From assembly GCA_963665705.1 (NCBI GenBank), contig OY762448.1:868001-932000 (forward strand): 64,000 bases of DNA. Direction: 5' to 3'. Source of the DNA: Saccharicrinis sp963665705 (GTDB lineage: Bacteria; Bacteroidota; Bacteroidia; Bacteroidales; Marinilabiliaceae). Under the pieces are notes generated by a model. It was not told the origin of the DNA and made no database searches. It saw only the letters and a program-made list of their open reading frames with translations. Below, one piece after another: positions 44,247-53,607 of the stretch (positions are counted from its first letter, which is position 1; every line of letters starts with the position of its first letter). The position numbers and the translations under genes were made by a program.

Positions 44247-45767
44247 TTAGTTTGGAAGCTCTATGTAACCTCTTAGTTTGCAATTTCGTGTTTCGCGAAT
44301 GGCTTTTGCAATATCAAGCGCATTTTGGCGAGCACCTTCCATTGAGGTATGTGTGTGATCTTTGGGGTGTAATTTACTTACTTGCTCTGGTCCTAATTCC
44401 TGATATCTGTTGGCAATGCGTTCGTTAATATTAAGAAAAAGGACTTCGGTTGAGTCTGCAACTTCTTTTGCCCAGTTACAGTAGTTCACGTGTCTTCTGT
44501 CTACTTTATCGTCTTTCCACATATTGCGGGGAGTAAGCGACAATACGATAGGCGTAGCCCCTGTTTCTTTAATTTTTTCAACGTATAGTTTTAAATACCA
44601 GCCATATGTGTGAACAACTTCTTTAGTGCTATCGGCAAGTGATACTGTTTCTGTTTCATTACCAGTGCCGTGAATCGTTCCTCTGTATTTTGGAGCCCCA
44701 GGATTAGAATCATCGTTATGACCAAATTGAATCAAAGTAAAATCTCCTTCACCCATTTCTGACAATGCTGAATCCAAAAGACCTTCATTCATAAAAGTAC
44801 GGGTACTACGACCACCACGAGCTTTGTTATGCACAATTACACGAGCTGTATCAAAGAATTCAGGAATCATACGCCCCCAACCAATGGCAGAGTCATTACC
44901 AAAAGCAGCAGTAGAGTCACCCAAAATAAACACATCTTTTTTTACAGGGAAGTTAATTACAGGGTTCTCTAATAGATATTCACTAAGTCCGCACTCCTGA
45001 TTTTCTTTGATACCTTCAACCACCAATGAAGCTGCAATAACAGCACCTTTAGCCGATGGATGTGTTTTGTCTTTTTCCCAAAACATGTAGTTCATCACTT
45101 TTTCAGGACCTAAATTCTCCATGTAATCCGACATTTTATGGTTTAAGTCAATGAAAGTTACATTTTCAGCAGTTGCGATCTGACGTGCCCAGGTTGCATA
45201 AGTGTCTTTAAAGCTACGGGCTTTTCCGTCTTCCCACTTGTTTTGAGGAATAGAAGAAATAATTATTGGAGTAGCACCTTTATCCTTAATTTCGAGAATA
45301 AATTGTTTTAAATACCAACCGTACGAGTGTACAATTTCATGTTCACCGGTAAGCATGTTATCAATTTCCTCTGTTTCATCACCAATACCTTTAATAGTTC
45401 CGCGGGCACGTTTTTCATCGTTAATGGCACTGTTATCGTTGTGTCCAAACTGAATGGTTACAAAATCTCCTTTTTTCAACTTGGCAAACACAGGTTCCCA
45501 TAGTCCTAACGATCGGTAAGTTCTAGTGCTGGTACCACCTCGGGCATGGTTTTCGTGATTGATTTTTTCTAATTCGAAATACTGTCGTATAGGGTCTCCC
45601 CAGCCCCATAATCCTCCAGATCCATCGCCTTGTCCGTTTTTAACCGTTGAATCACCTATGGTGTATACTGTTGGTTTAGAGGTAGCATCTGTTTTATCCT
45701 TATTGCTGCAGGATAAAAAGGAGGTTGTAATAAAAATAGTTAAAACAATTAACGCTAGTTTGTTCAT
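44247..45767 (-). CDS. Tandem SGNH/GDSL hydrolase (rhamnogalacturonan acetylesterase-like) lipoprotein
   Basis: 506 aa. The lipobox is FLSCS (Cys 20). Two full SGNH domains: the first has IGDSTVKNGQGDG (Ser), ARGGTSTRTY (Gly), IQFGHNDNS (Asn) and DKTHPSAKG (Asp, His); the second has LGDSTAAFGND, ARGGRSTRTF, IQFGHNDDS and DHTHTSMEG. Each resembles a whole rhamnogalacturonan acetylesterase, which deacetylates pectin side chains. Two catalytic sites in one chain is an unusual layout. Exported and membrane-anchored. No pectinase gene lies nearby. Confidence 0.93.
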   Translation of the reverse strand: MNKLALIVLTIFITTSFLSCSNKDKTDATSKPTVYTIGDSTVKNGQGDGSGGLWGWGDPIRQYFELEKINHENHARGGTSTRTYRSLGLWEPVFAKLKKGDFVTIQFGHNDNSAINDEKRARGTIKGIGDETEEIDNMLTGEHEIVHSYGWYLKQFILEIKDKGATPIIISSIPQNKWEDGKARSFKDTYATWARQIATAENVTFIDLNHKMSDYMENLGPEKVMNYMFWEKDKTHPSAKGAVIAASLVVEGIKENQECGLSEYLLENPVINFPVKKDVFILGDSTAAFGNDSAIGWGRMIPEFFDTARVIVHNKARGGRSTRTFMNEGLLDSALSEMGEGDFTLIQFGHNDDSNPGAPKYRGTIHGTGNETETVSLADSTKEVVHTYGWYLKLYVEKIKETGATPIVLSLTPRNMWKDDKVDRRHVNYCNWAKEVADSTEVLFLNINERIANRYQELGPEQVSKLHPKDHTHTSMEGARQNALDIAKAIRETRNCKLRGYIELPN

Positions 45768-46088
45768 TTGCTAAGTCTTATATTGATTATAGATAGTTTA
45801 TTAGATTAATTCCCTGTTCAAAGTTATATTTTGTCAGAAATAATTACAATTTATAATATGGCTTCAAAAAGTGGGTGTGATTGTTGTAATGTGTAGATAG
45901 TGAATTGTTTAGATGTGTTTTTTGAGTATGGGAGTGGTACCGTTGAACATAAAAGTGGATTATTTTACATTTAATTTTTAGAACTTAAGTCTTTAGTATT
46001 GAATGCCTATATGTTCTGATACATCATTTTAAATAAAGCATTTATTCTTATGCTTAATTATTCTAACTTCGAGCTTTATTTTTGATCC

Positions 46089-46859
46089 ATGAATAAAGCT
46101 GATTTAGTCCTTCAAAAGGAGTACACCATAAATAGTTTATTAATTAATAGTAACCAGCAATTGGGCATATACGGATTGTTGGGGTTGTTTCAGGATATTG
46201 CATATGACCATGCAAGTATATTAGGATATGGCTATGAGGATATGGTTAGAAACAATACCTTTTGGGTACTAATTCGTCAAAAGGTTAAAATGACTTACTG
46301 GCCTAAATGGAAAGAAATTATTGAAATAAGGACGTATCCAAAACCAGGTAAAGGTTGTTTTGCTGATCGTAGTTTTGAAGTTTTCTGTCAAGGAGAAAAA
46401 ATAGGAGAGTGCGCCTCAAGTTGGATGATTTTAGATGCTCAAACAAGAAAGCCACATTTTCACCATGGATTTGATGAAACTTATGATCCCGGAGAGCAAT
46501 ACGACTTATCTTTTACAACAGATAAATTAAGGATGCCTAAAGATTTGGAGTTGCTAAAAACTGTAGAAGTAAAAAATAGCGATCTGGATTTAAGCAGGCA
46601 CGTTAATAATTTTAAATATTCGCAGTGGATTTTAGATTTGATTCCAATAGAACATCATCAAAAATATTCAATCGTAGAATATGATATCAACTTTTTAGGA
46701 GAAGCATTTTTAAATGATGAAGTAGATTGTTTTAGTAATTTAAATCAAATAGAGCCTGAATTTAAAAATGAAATTTATTTTTGTGGAATAAAAAAAGATA
46801 ATTCCAAAACTGTTTTTAGTGTTAGGGTAATTGCCGAAAAGATAGGGAAAGATGTATAG
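46089..46859 (+). CDS. Acyl-ACP thioesterase
   Basis: 256 aa, double hot-dog fold. YDHASILGYGYEDMVRNNTFWVLIRQKVKM is the family core start, and SWMILDAQTRKPHFHH and SDLDLSRHVNNFKYSQWILD (catalytic Asn/His) follow. Releases fatty acids from acyl carrier protein. The last 72 bp of common sequence are exactly repeated at 55082-55153, where the reading ends VIAEKK instead of VIAEKIGKDV. The present 3' end may thus have been supplied by an inserted island. 45768-46088 holds no gene. Confidence 0.92.
   Translation: MNKADLVLQKEYTINSLLINSNQQLGIYGLLGLFQDIAYDHASILGYGYEDMVRNNTFWVLIRQKVKMTYWPKWKEIIEIRTYPKPGKGCFADRSFEVFCQGEKIGECASSWMILDAQTRKPHFHHGFDETYDPGEQYDLSFTTDKLRMPKDLELLKTVEVKNSDLDLSRHVNNFKYSQWILDLIPIEHHQKYSIVEYDINFLGEAFLNDEVDCFSNLNQIEPEFKNEIYFCGIKKDNSKTVFSVRVIAEKIGKDV
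46771..46842 (+). repeat. 72-bp exact direct repeat, left copy (in the thioesterase 3' end)
   Basis: Identical over 72 bp to 55082-55153 and diverging at both edges. Encodes the last conserved residues of the thioesterase (IYFCGIKKDNSKTVF). Candidate attachment-site half. Confidence 0.9.
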
Positions 46860-47044
46860 AGGAATGTAAATTGTTAATGTATTTTTATCTTTATTTATTA
46901 ATCAATAAAACAATATAATATGTAAAATAGTATATTTTAAAAATATGTTTGTTTGGTTTTTTTTTGATAAAAAACACTATTTTTGATGCAATTATTTACC
47001 AGAACTAAAAATAATTGTATGAGATTTTATCAGCCGAACCCTTA

Positions 47045-47088
47045 TTGTAATCAAATTTCAAATAATCAATTGATTTGTAATCAAATTT
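47045..47088 (+). promoter_or_regulatory. 14-bp direct repeats upstream of the island
   Basis: TTGTAATCAAATTT at 47045-47058 and 47075-47088, start-to-start spacing 30 bp (about three helical turns). Candidate activator site pair in the otherwise gene-free 46860-47190. Confidence 0.45.
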
Positions 47089-47144
47089 AATATTATTGCA
47101 CTTCCTGTTGTAGCCAATAATGTTGGCGTTTATTATTTGCTTTC

Positions 47145-47159
47145 GTGATATAATATCAC
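47145..47159. promoter_or_regulatory. Palindromic operator GTGATAT-A-ATATCAC
   Basis: Perfect 7-bp arms around a single A, 31 bp before the LRR gene start. Likely regulator site for the island's first gene. Confidence 0.5.
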
Positions 47160-47190
47160 TTTTGCAATCATAATTCTAAACTGTATTCTT

Positions 47191-48555
47191 ATGTCTTTTT
47201 TAAGAGTGTATGCCAGATTTGGTATATTTATGTTCGTTTTGTTATTAACATATTCATGTGTTAAGGATGATTCTATTCCTGAAAGATTTGAAATAATATC
47301 CCAAAAGCAAGTTGATAATTTTCATTATTCATCTGTTCCAGGAGACATTATTATATCCGGTGAGTTTATAAATAATTTGGAAGGTTTAAGTTCATTACAA
47401 AATGTTGGAGGGAGATTAGTTGTAAAGCAGAATCCAATGTTGGAATCATTGGCAGGACTGGGTAATATTGTCGCAGTTGATAGTGGAATAAGTATTTATG
47501 ATAATTATATTCTAAAATCCTTCCCGGATTTTAAAAACCTTACAGGTGAATTGTATAGATTAACCATATCCAATAATCCTAAACTTACTTCATTAAAAGG
47601 TTTTGAGCAGATTCATAAGCTGTCTTATTTGTCTGTGTCTGATTGTGATTTGTTGACTAGTCTTAATGGATTGTATGGAGTCCGTGAAGTTGAAATTTTT
47701 AATATTGAAGGAAATGAGAAACTAAGTTGCTTAAAGGGGCTTGATAATATTGAGGAAGCCGAAAGAGTAAATATATCAAATAATCCTAGACTGGAGTCAA
47801 TTAGTAATTTAAATAATATAAGCAAAGTTGAATTGTTTGAAATTAGAAATAATTCAAAGCTTACTGTTATAAAAAATCTTAATGCTCTTCGTTATATTGG
47901 GAAAATGTATGTAACGGAACATGTAAATCTGGATACTATAAGTATACCAACCATTTCAACGATAGATACATTGTCAATAGCAAATTTAAATTGCAAAGTA
48001 TTTAATTTTAATGAAAATATAGCCTGTAGTTCAATTGATATAAGTTATTGTGATAGTATAGATAATGTAGATTTTTTATCAGAATTAAATAATGTTACTT
48101 CTGTTTCAATTCTATATTGTAAAGGTATAAAAGATCTTAATGGGTTATTTCAGTACATGCAACTCAATAGTTTAATATTAACAGGTAATCCTTCTATATC
48201 TAATTTGTATGGATTAAAATCATTAAAAACTGTTGGAACATTAAGGATTGCAGAAATGCAAAATATTGAATCACTTGAAGGTTTGGATAAATTAGAAAGT
48301 GTAGATGAATTATACATATTAAGCAATTCTAATCTAACATCTTTAGCCGGTTTGGAAAACCTAAATGCAATAAATAAAAAATTAGTAATAGGCGGGTACG
48401 AAAAATCAGCCTTAGCAAATCCTTTATTAATAGATTTTTGTCCCATTTCAAATGCTATAAAAGCTCATGTACCCGATGAGTTTAATGTATATCATAACTT
48501 ATTTAATCCTACAATAGAAGATTTTGAAAATGGGATGTGTAATAATAATAATTAA
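47191..48555 (+). CDS. Leucine-rich-repeat (receptor L-domain-like) lipoprotein
   Basis: 454 aa with lipobox LTYSCV. About fourteen irregular solenoid repeats of the form 'L.I..N..L.SL.GL..I' fill residues 55-430 (for example ISNNPKLTSLKGFEQIHKL, ILSNSNLTSLAGLENLNAI). Surface-anchored ligand binding is the likely role. First gene of the island. After it, 48556-48730 holds two hairpins: CTCCAA / TTGGAG and ATGAGAG / CTCTCAT. Confidence 0.82.
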   Translation: MSFLRVYARFGIFMFVLLLTYSCVKDDSIPERFEIISQKQVDNFHYSSVPGDIIISGEFINNLEGLSSLQNVGGRLVVKQNPMLESLAGLGNIVAVDSGISIYDNYILKSFPDFKNLTGELYRLTISNNPKLTSLKGFEQIHKLSYLSVSDCDLLTSLNGLYGVREVEIFNIEGNEKLSCLKGLDNIEEAERVNISNNPRLESISNLNNISKVELFEIRNNSKLTVIKNLNALRYIGKMYVTEHVNLDTISIPTISTIDTLSIANLNCKVFNFNENIACSSIDISYCDSIDNVDFLSELNNVTSVSILYCKGIKDLNGLFQYMQLNSLILTGNPSISNLYGLKSLKTVGTLRIAEMQNIESLEGLDKLESVDELYILSNSNLTSLAGLENLNAINKKLVIGGYEKSALANPLLIDFCPISNAIKAHVPDEFNVYHNLFNPTIEDFENGMCNNNN

Positions 48556-48730
48556 AAAAAGTAAAAATGTAAGTAATTCACCTACTTCTATTTTGAAATG
48601 AATAATAGTAGTTTCAGAGTAGCGGGATAAGGAAAAAGCCTCCAAGCCTAAAATACCGAAATATTTCAAACGTTGGAGACAATGTATAGTAATTAATGAG
48701 AGTTGCAGCTCTCATTGCAAAAATAATAAA

Positions 48731-49342
48731 ATGATTAATAAAATATTGTTTTATAGTCTATTTGTACTGCTATTATGTAGTTGTAAATATGATGCTGGTA
48801 ATCCTAGTTCTACACCTGATTGCAGTTGGCAAAAAAATGACGATATACACTATCAATACGTTGAATTAAAACATCCAGATAATGCTTCGGATTTATTGTG
48901 TTATTCTAGGGATGTCTATCCCAATAGTACTTATATCTCTTCTTTATTAGATGTTTTGGGAGATCATTATGAGCAGTCTAAATCAATAATAAAAGTTTCG
49001 GTATCGCCAAGTGGCTGTGAAGGAACCAGTAAAACTACTGTTTACACAAAATCAAATCATGGTGATCTTGGGATGTGGAGTATAAACAATATTTATACTC
49101 CTAAGAATTCTAAAAATGAATTTGATGTAAAGGTTGAAATTAAAAGTGGATTGCATGCTGATGTAAATGGAGGAGAAGGGTATGTTGTATGGACAAAATC
49201 GTGTACTGCTAATCAATTGGATGGAACACAAAGTGGTGTGATTCAAGGAATGTATAAGAAGGTTTCAAATGGTGCTGTTGGTACTTTAGTTAAGCCTATT
49301 TTAATTTACAAAAATGGAGAATATTTAAAAGCAATATTGTGA
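48731..49342 (+). CDS. Lipoprotein of unknown function
   Basis: 203 aa; lipobox LLCSCK. Mature part has four or five Cys (CSWQ, LLCYS, SGCEG, KSCTAN), possibly disulfide-bonded. No family recognised. Overlaps the next gene's start by 1 bp (TGATG at 49340-49344), so the two are translationally coupled. Confidence 0.7.
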   Translation: MINKILFYSLFVLLLCSCKYDAGNPSSTPDCSWQKNDDIHYQYVELKHPDNASDLLCYSRDVYPNSTYISSLLDVLGDHYEQSKSIIKVSVSPSGCEGTSKTTVYTKSNHGDLGMWSINNIYTPKNSKNEFDVKVEIKSGLHADVNGGEGYVVWTKSCTANQLDGTQSGVIQGMYKKVSNGAVGTLVKPILIYKNGEYLKAIL

Positions 49343-50187
49343 TGATGAATAGATTTTTTTTAATATTAATAGCGATTGCTTTATTTTCTTGTGAAAAGGA
49401 GTCTCAAGAAAATCGAGACGGAACTTCAGTAGTATTAGATAATGATGTTAAAGAATGCATTTTAGCAACGGAACCATCTGTATATAGTAATTATTTTAAT
49501 CATGATAGTTATTTAGCTGGATATTCTTCAATAAAACAAAATTCTCTGGCAGATGAAGAGCTGGTTCCTGTTTTTGCAGAACAAGAATCTGGTTTAAAGG
49601 CTGCTAAACAAGTATGCTTTACTGCAAATAGTCATGATGTTTTAGCAGGAGTCAGTAGTTTGAAGAGTGCTCCAATTACAAAAGGTCATGATTTATTTAA
49701 CAGTTGGTATGGTCAGGATGTAAAATTTGTTTTAAGCTCAAATAGTAATTTGAAGAATGCTTCGTCTGATGATACTGTGGCAATATAAATGTATGTTCCT
49801 GAGTTAGTTGAAATATTATCACCGCCTATCGAAACTGTACAGGAGTTATATCCATATTGTTATTATGATAATTTTATTTTAAAGTGGAATGCAGATGTAA
49901 ATAACGAAAATGGTCTGGTTGTAATTGTTGAATGGCTTGGAACTGTACTTTCTGAAGAGGGAGATGAAGCTACTTATGTAAGAAATATAGATGTTATTAC
50001 AGAGGATGATGGGGAAGCAGTATTGAATAGTAAATTATTTGATAATATTCCAAATATGGCCTTAAGTTATGTGACATTGCTTAGGGGGAATATAGAAATA
50101 GCAGAGCTTGATAGCACCAGTTACAGAGTGTTTGGTGAAAGTCATGCTATTTTGCCAATGGTGTTAGTAAGAGAAGTTAATAACTAA
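49342..50187 (+). pseudogene. Lipoprotein gene with one in-frame TAA
   Basis: From 49342 a lipoprotein signal (LFSCEKESQEN) opens a frame that meets TAA at 49786-49788. The same frame then continues at once with MYVPELVEILSPP through 132 more residues to 50187. The two parts make one 281-codon unit. The single stop is either a nonsense mutation, a read-through site, or a split into two coupled proteins (ATG directly follows TAA). The downstream part has no signal peptide, so as a separate protein it would stay in the cytosol. Confidence 0.65.
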
Positions 50188-50204
50188 TAGTGTATTACAA
50201 TATG

Positions 50205-50232
50205 CTCGTCAAGGCAATTAGGTTTTGGCGAG
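50205..50232 (+). terminator. Weak terminator-like hairpin
   Basis: CTCGTCAA / TTGGCGAG stem (one G-T pair), 12-nt loop, then TTTAATTTT. It separates the upstream lipoproteins from the next gene. Confidence 0.45.
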
Positions 50233-50901
50233 TTTAATTTTGTTATCATTGAGAAAAATAATTTTTGTTCAAATATTATTGATATGTGTTCCGATAGCTA
50301 TATATGGGCAAGATCGTGTAATGACACATGATTTAAATATTAAATTGGGTTTTATTGCATATAATAATAAACTTTCTATTCCTAATGGGGTAAATGGTAG
50401 TGTTATTGGTTTAAGCTATTATTTATTTAAGCATAATCATATTAATAGTAATGATAGTTATTTGCTTGTTGATTTCAATACCGGAGGATTGAAACGCAAT
50501 GCTAATGTTTATGGTAATAGCAATCAGTATGTATTTTATGGTGGAAAAATGGGGGTAGGCAAAGAATGGATGTTTTGTAATATATCTTCTTGTGCAGAGA
50601 ATAAATTTTATATAGGTGGTTTCCTGGGATCAGAAGCTGAATTTGTAGCAGTCAACTTAGAGGACGAAGATAATGGTTTGATTGGGGCAAACGTATTTGG
50701 TAGGTGGACAACAGGAGGTGATTGTACATTAAGAAATAGAATAAAATTAGAAGATGTCGTAATTGAGAATTTAGTTTGTGTTCCGCTAATAGGGGGAGGG
50801 TACTTTCCTAATGCTCCTTATAAGTCTAAAAATATAGAATTACCTGTTTCATATTATTTACGCCCTAATGACATAGTTATTATCGGTAGATTAAAGCAAT
50901 T

Positions 50902-52434
50902 GTAACTATTCAGTGATTGGAAAAGACATAGCAATAGCACGCAAAGCGCACAATGGATTCTGAATGTTTTTTATTGCACTATCAACAATAGAACGCAATA
51001 TAGCATAGCAGTCGGCACCTTCTATAGACTTGAAGAAACCGCTAACCTTTTGTTTTACTTTAAAATTTCGCACAGCTCTTTCTGAAGCATTGTTGTCAGG
51101 TGGAATCTCTGGATTTATTAGAAAATTAAACAGATACTGCTCGTACTTTTTCAATCGGTTTTGAAATGTTTGCACTTCCTTGACTTCTTCATCAAGTTCT
51201 TGTTTCAAGAGGGCTTGGAATCTGTAAGTAATATCGGAAGGTTGCGTTTCAGTACATTGTCCTTTGTAGATACTTAAGGCATTTTTTATTAGAGTTCGCA
51301 TTTGGAATGCCCAATTATTCTTAGGGTATTTTTGGCAGAAGTATTCAAGTTCTCGTAATAAATGTGCAGTACATAATTGGTGGTTGTTAGCATCTGTCAT
51401 AAAATAAGATTTCCAGCAATCTGTTACCAAAGTATTGTTCTTAAAACCTTCGGGCATGATTTCTTCCATTGCAGCAAAACCTCTCTTGGTATGGATTGAT
51501 AAAAATGTAGCATCGGGATTCTGAAAGACCCAAGCCCAATGAAGTTTACCATTGACATTAGTGCCTGTTTCATCAGCTCCTATGATTTTACCGGAAAGGA
51601 TTTTCTTTCGGATTTGCTCGTAATAAGGTTTCGCCTTGGCTGTTATTTTTCCAATAAGCTGATTAATGCCTCCAGAACTAATCTCAATCCCTAATACAGT
51701 ATATAAAAACTCTTTCAAACGTTCATACGGCATGTATTGTCGGGCACTCATGTAGCCAATTAAAGCCTGCACTCCAGCTCCGTAACTTATGGGCGCATTA
51801 ATTCCTGAAGGGTAATTGCCTTCATTTAAAGTTCCGCAGCTGCATTGTTTGTGAAAAATTCGATGTTCGGTAATAACTGGTTGTATTGGCGGTATGTCTA
51901 TTACCTGGCGTTTTCCTGCATATTCTCCAACAATCATTGATAAATCATTGCCACAACAAGTACAGTAACTGGCTTGGTGGTTGGTAATAATATCTGGATT
52001 AGATACTGTTTTCAAAGTGTTGCCCATATGCCCCTTTTGGCCTCCTGGTTTCTTTCCTGATTTCTTTCTTAACGAACTTGTTTTCGCTGGTTTGGGAAAA
52101 TCGCTTGACGGAGGCTTACTGCTATTCTTACTGTTTTTAGGAGTCTCGTATTTAGATAAGCGTTTTTTGAGCTTACAATTCTCTGCTTTCAACTGTTTGT
52201 TTTCAGCTTCTAACTCAACTACTCGATTCTCTAAATTATCTACTTTGTTGAGTAAATTGTCTAACCGTTCCTCTATGCTTATCTTCTTTGTCATGCGATG
52301 CAAAGTTCGCTATACAAATGATTGCTGCTATAGAATTTGCACAAAGGTTATTCACAATTCTGGTGGTTTTCAGCTAAAGTTACCAACATTTTTTCTGAAA
52401 TATTTAGTTTTTGAAATCTACACTGAATAGTTAC
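50902..52434 (-). mobile_element. IS66-family element, copy 2 (1533 bp)
   Basis: Same ends and length as copy 1. The 8-bp duplication AAGCAATT (50894-50901 and 52435-52442) is exact. It disrupts the secreted-protein gene of the island, so the island is older than this insertion. Confidence 0.95.
50906..52303 (-). CDS. IS66-family transposase, copy 2
   Basis: 465 aa, nearly identical to the transposase at 40930-42327, with the same coiled coil, zinc finger and DDE core. Differences cluster at CTETQPSDITYRF. The near-identity of the two copies indicates recent transposition. Confidence 0.95.
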   Translation of the reverse strand: MHRMTKKISIEERLDNLLNKVDNLENRVVELEAENKQLKAENCKLKKRLSKYETPKNSKNSSKPPSSDFPKPAKTSSLRKKSGKKPGGQKGHMGNTLKTVSNPDIITNHQASYCTCCGNDLSMIVGEYAGKRQVIDIPPIQPVITEHRIFHKQCSCGTLNEGNYPSGINAPISYGAGVQALIGYMSARQYMPYERLKEFLYTVLGIEISSGGINQLIGKITAKAKPYYEQIRKKILSGKIIGADETGTNVNGKLHWAWVFQNPDATFLSIHTKRGFAAMEEIMPEGFKNNTLVTDCWKSYFMTDANNHQLCTAHLLRELEYFCQKYPKNNWAFQMRTLIKNALSIYKGQCTETQPSDITYRFQALLKQELDEEVKEVQTFQNRLKKYEQYLFNFLINPEIPPDNNASERAVRNFKVKQKVSGFFKSIEGADCYAILRSIVDSAIKNIQNPLCALRAIAMSFPITE

Positions 52435-52587
52435 AAGCAATTTAATTATGAATTTAAAGTAAGAATGTGCATAGGAAATGTTGATGTGCATGTTTTATAT
52501 TGCTATAAGTATCATTGTTATACAAAAGGTATCGAAACTCAAAAATATATGCTGCATCAATTCGGATTGGGTATTGAATTTTAGAAT

Positions 52588-53607
52588 ATGATAATAAAAT
52601 TAAATAAAGTAATTGTTTTTTTTGTACTGTTGATTGTTTGCTTGTCTTGTAATAATCAGCTTGTTAATGAGGATGATAGTTATGTTAATACGTTTCAGTC
52701 TTTTTGGAATATTCTTAATGAACGCTATGTGTTTTTTAAAGAGAAAAATATAGATTGGAATGCAGTGTATGATGATTATTATACGAAGTTTGAAATGGTG
52801 ACTAATGATCAGGAAACTAAATATTTGTATAACGAGATTGTTAACTTGTTTCATGATAGACATGTGTGGATAAGCATTAAGGGTGATTATGGGATTAAAT
52901 ATGATTCTGAATTGGAAGTTTCTAAAATTAGTTTTGGGATGGTTTATGGTTTTTATAATTTAACTAATCTAAAGGAATATGATTGTTTTCACTTAGGGCA
53001 ATTACCTGATAATATAACCTACCTAAGAGTATTGTATGATTTGAAAGGAATATCAGGTAGTAGTTTGCCGTTGAGTGATTATAATTATGAAAATGGTTTT
53101 GTATTAGATTTAAGAGATTGTAGTGGAGGGAGTGAATCCGGTTTAAAATTGTTAGATATTTTTATTGATGCAACCAAAGTTGTTTATTATGAACAATATC
53201 GTAATGGTATTAACCAATTTTATTTTACAAAAAAGTACCCCATTGAACTAAACGGAAAAGGTATCATTTTAAATTCAATACCTAAAGTTGTTTTAATTAA
53301 CGATAATACTTATAGTATGGGTAATTATATGGCATCGATAATGAAAGACTTAACCAATAGTACTTTTGTGGGGCAAAAAACAGGAGGAGGTGGAGGAAGT
53401 GTAAATTCGGTCTACTTACCCAATGGCTGGGGACTTAATTATACGTTTTCAAGAGCCTATAATTTGGGAGGAGAGTTAATTGAGGAGGGTATAAAACCAG
53501 ATGTTGAAGTTATAAGAGATAATGATTTTTGGGAAAATGAGCATAGAGAAACAGGTATTGATCCTCAGTTGGAAAAAGCAATTGAAGTGTTGCTTGAAAA
53601 TAATTGA
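52588..53607 (+). CDS. S41-family (tail-specific) peptidase lipoprotein
   Basis: 339 aa; lipobox CLSCN. Catalytic Ser 243 is in NDNTYSMGNYM and Lys 264 in VGQKTGGGGG, the Ser/Lys dyad of S41 proteases. There is a DUF-like helical N-terminus (FWNILNERYVFFKEKNIDW), but no obvious PDZ domain, which is usual for the shorter Bacteroidota S41 lipoproteins. Acts in the periplasm, perhaps on the island's own lipoproteins. Overlaps the next gene by 14 bp. Confidence 0.88.
   Translation: MIIKLNKVIVFFVLLIVCLSCNNQLVNEDDSYVNTFQSFWNILNERYVFFKEKNIDWNAVYDDYYTKFEMVTNDQETKYLYNEIVNLFHDRHVWISIKGDYGIKYDSELEVSKISFGMVYGFYNLTNLKEYDCFHLGQLPDNITYLRVLYDLKGISGSSLPLSDYNYENGFVLDLRDCSGGSESGLKLLDIFIDATKVVYYEQYRNGINQFYFTKKYPIELNGKGIILNSIPKVVLINDNTYSMGNYMASIMKDLTNSTFVGQKTGGGGGSVNSVYLPNGWGLNYTFSRAYNLGGELIEEGIKPDVEVIRDNDFWENEHRETGIDPQLEKAIEVLLENN

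Larger units (their letters stand above)
50249..52584 (+). pseudogene. Secreted beta-rich protein interrupted by IS66
   Basis: A TTG at 50249 gives a signal peptide (RKIIFVQILLICVPIAIYGQ) and about 218 aa of beta-rich sequence with Cys pairs (NISSCAENKFYIGGF). IS66 enters at 50902. Beyond it, 52443-52584 continues in frame (QFNYEFKVRMCIGNVDVHVL ... GLGIEF) to the natural stop. Removing the IS and one 8-bp duplication restores a protein of about 265 aa, perhaps an outer-membrane barrel or secreted binding protein. Family not recognised. Confidence 0.78.

Noticed and set aside
46077..46084. TATTTTTG promoter box before the thioesterase
   Set aside because: It ends only 4 bp before the start codon, so the transcript would be leaderless or start inside the gene; not reported as a feature.
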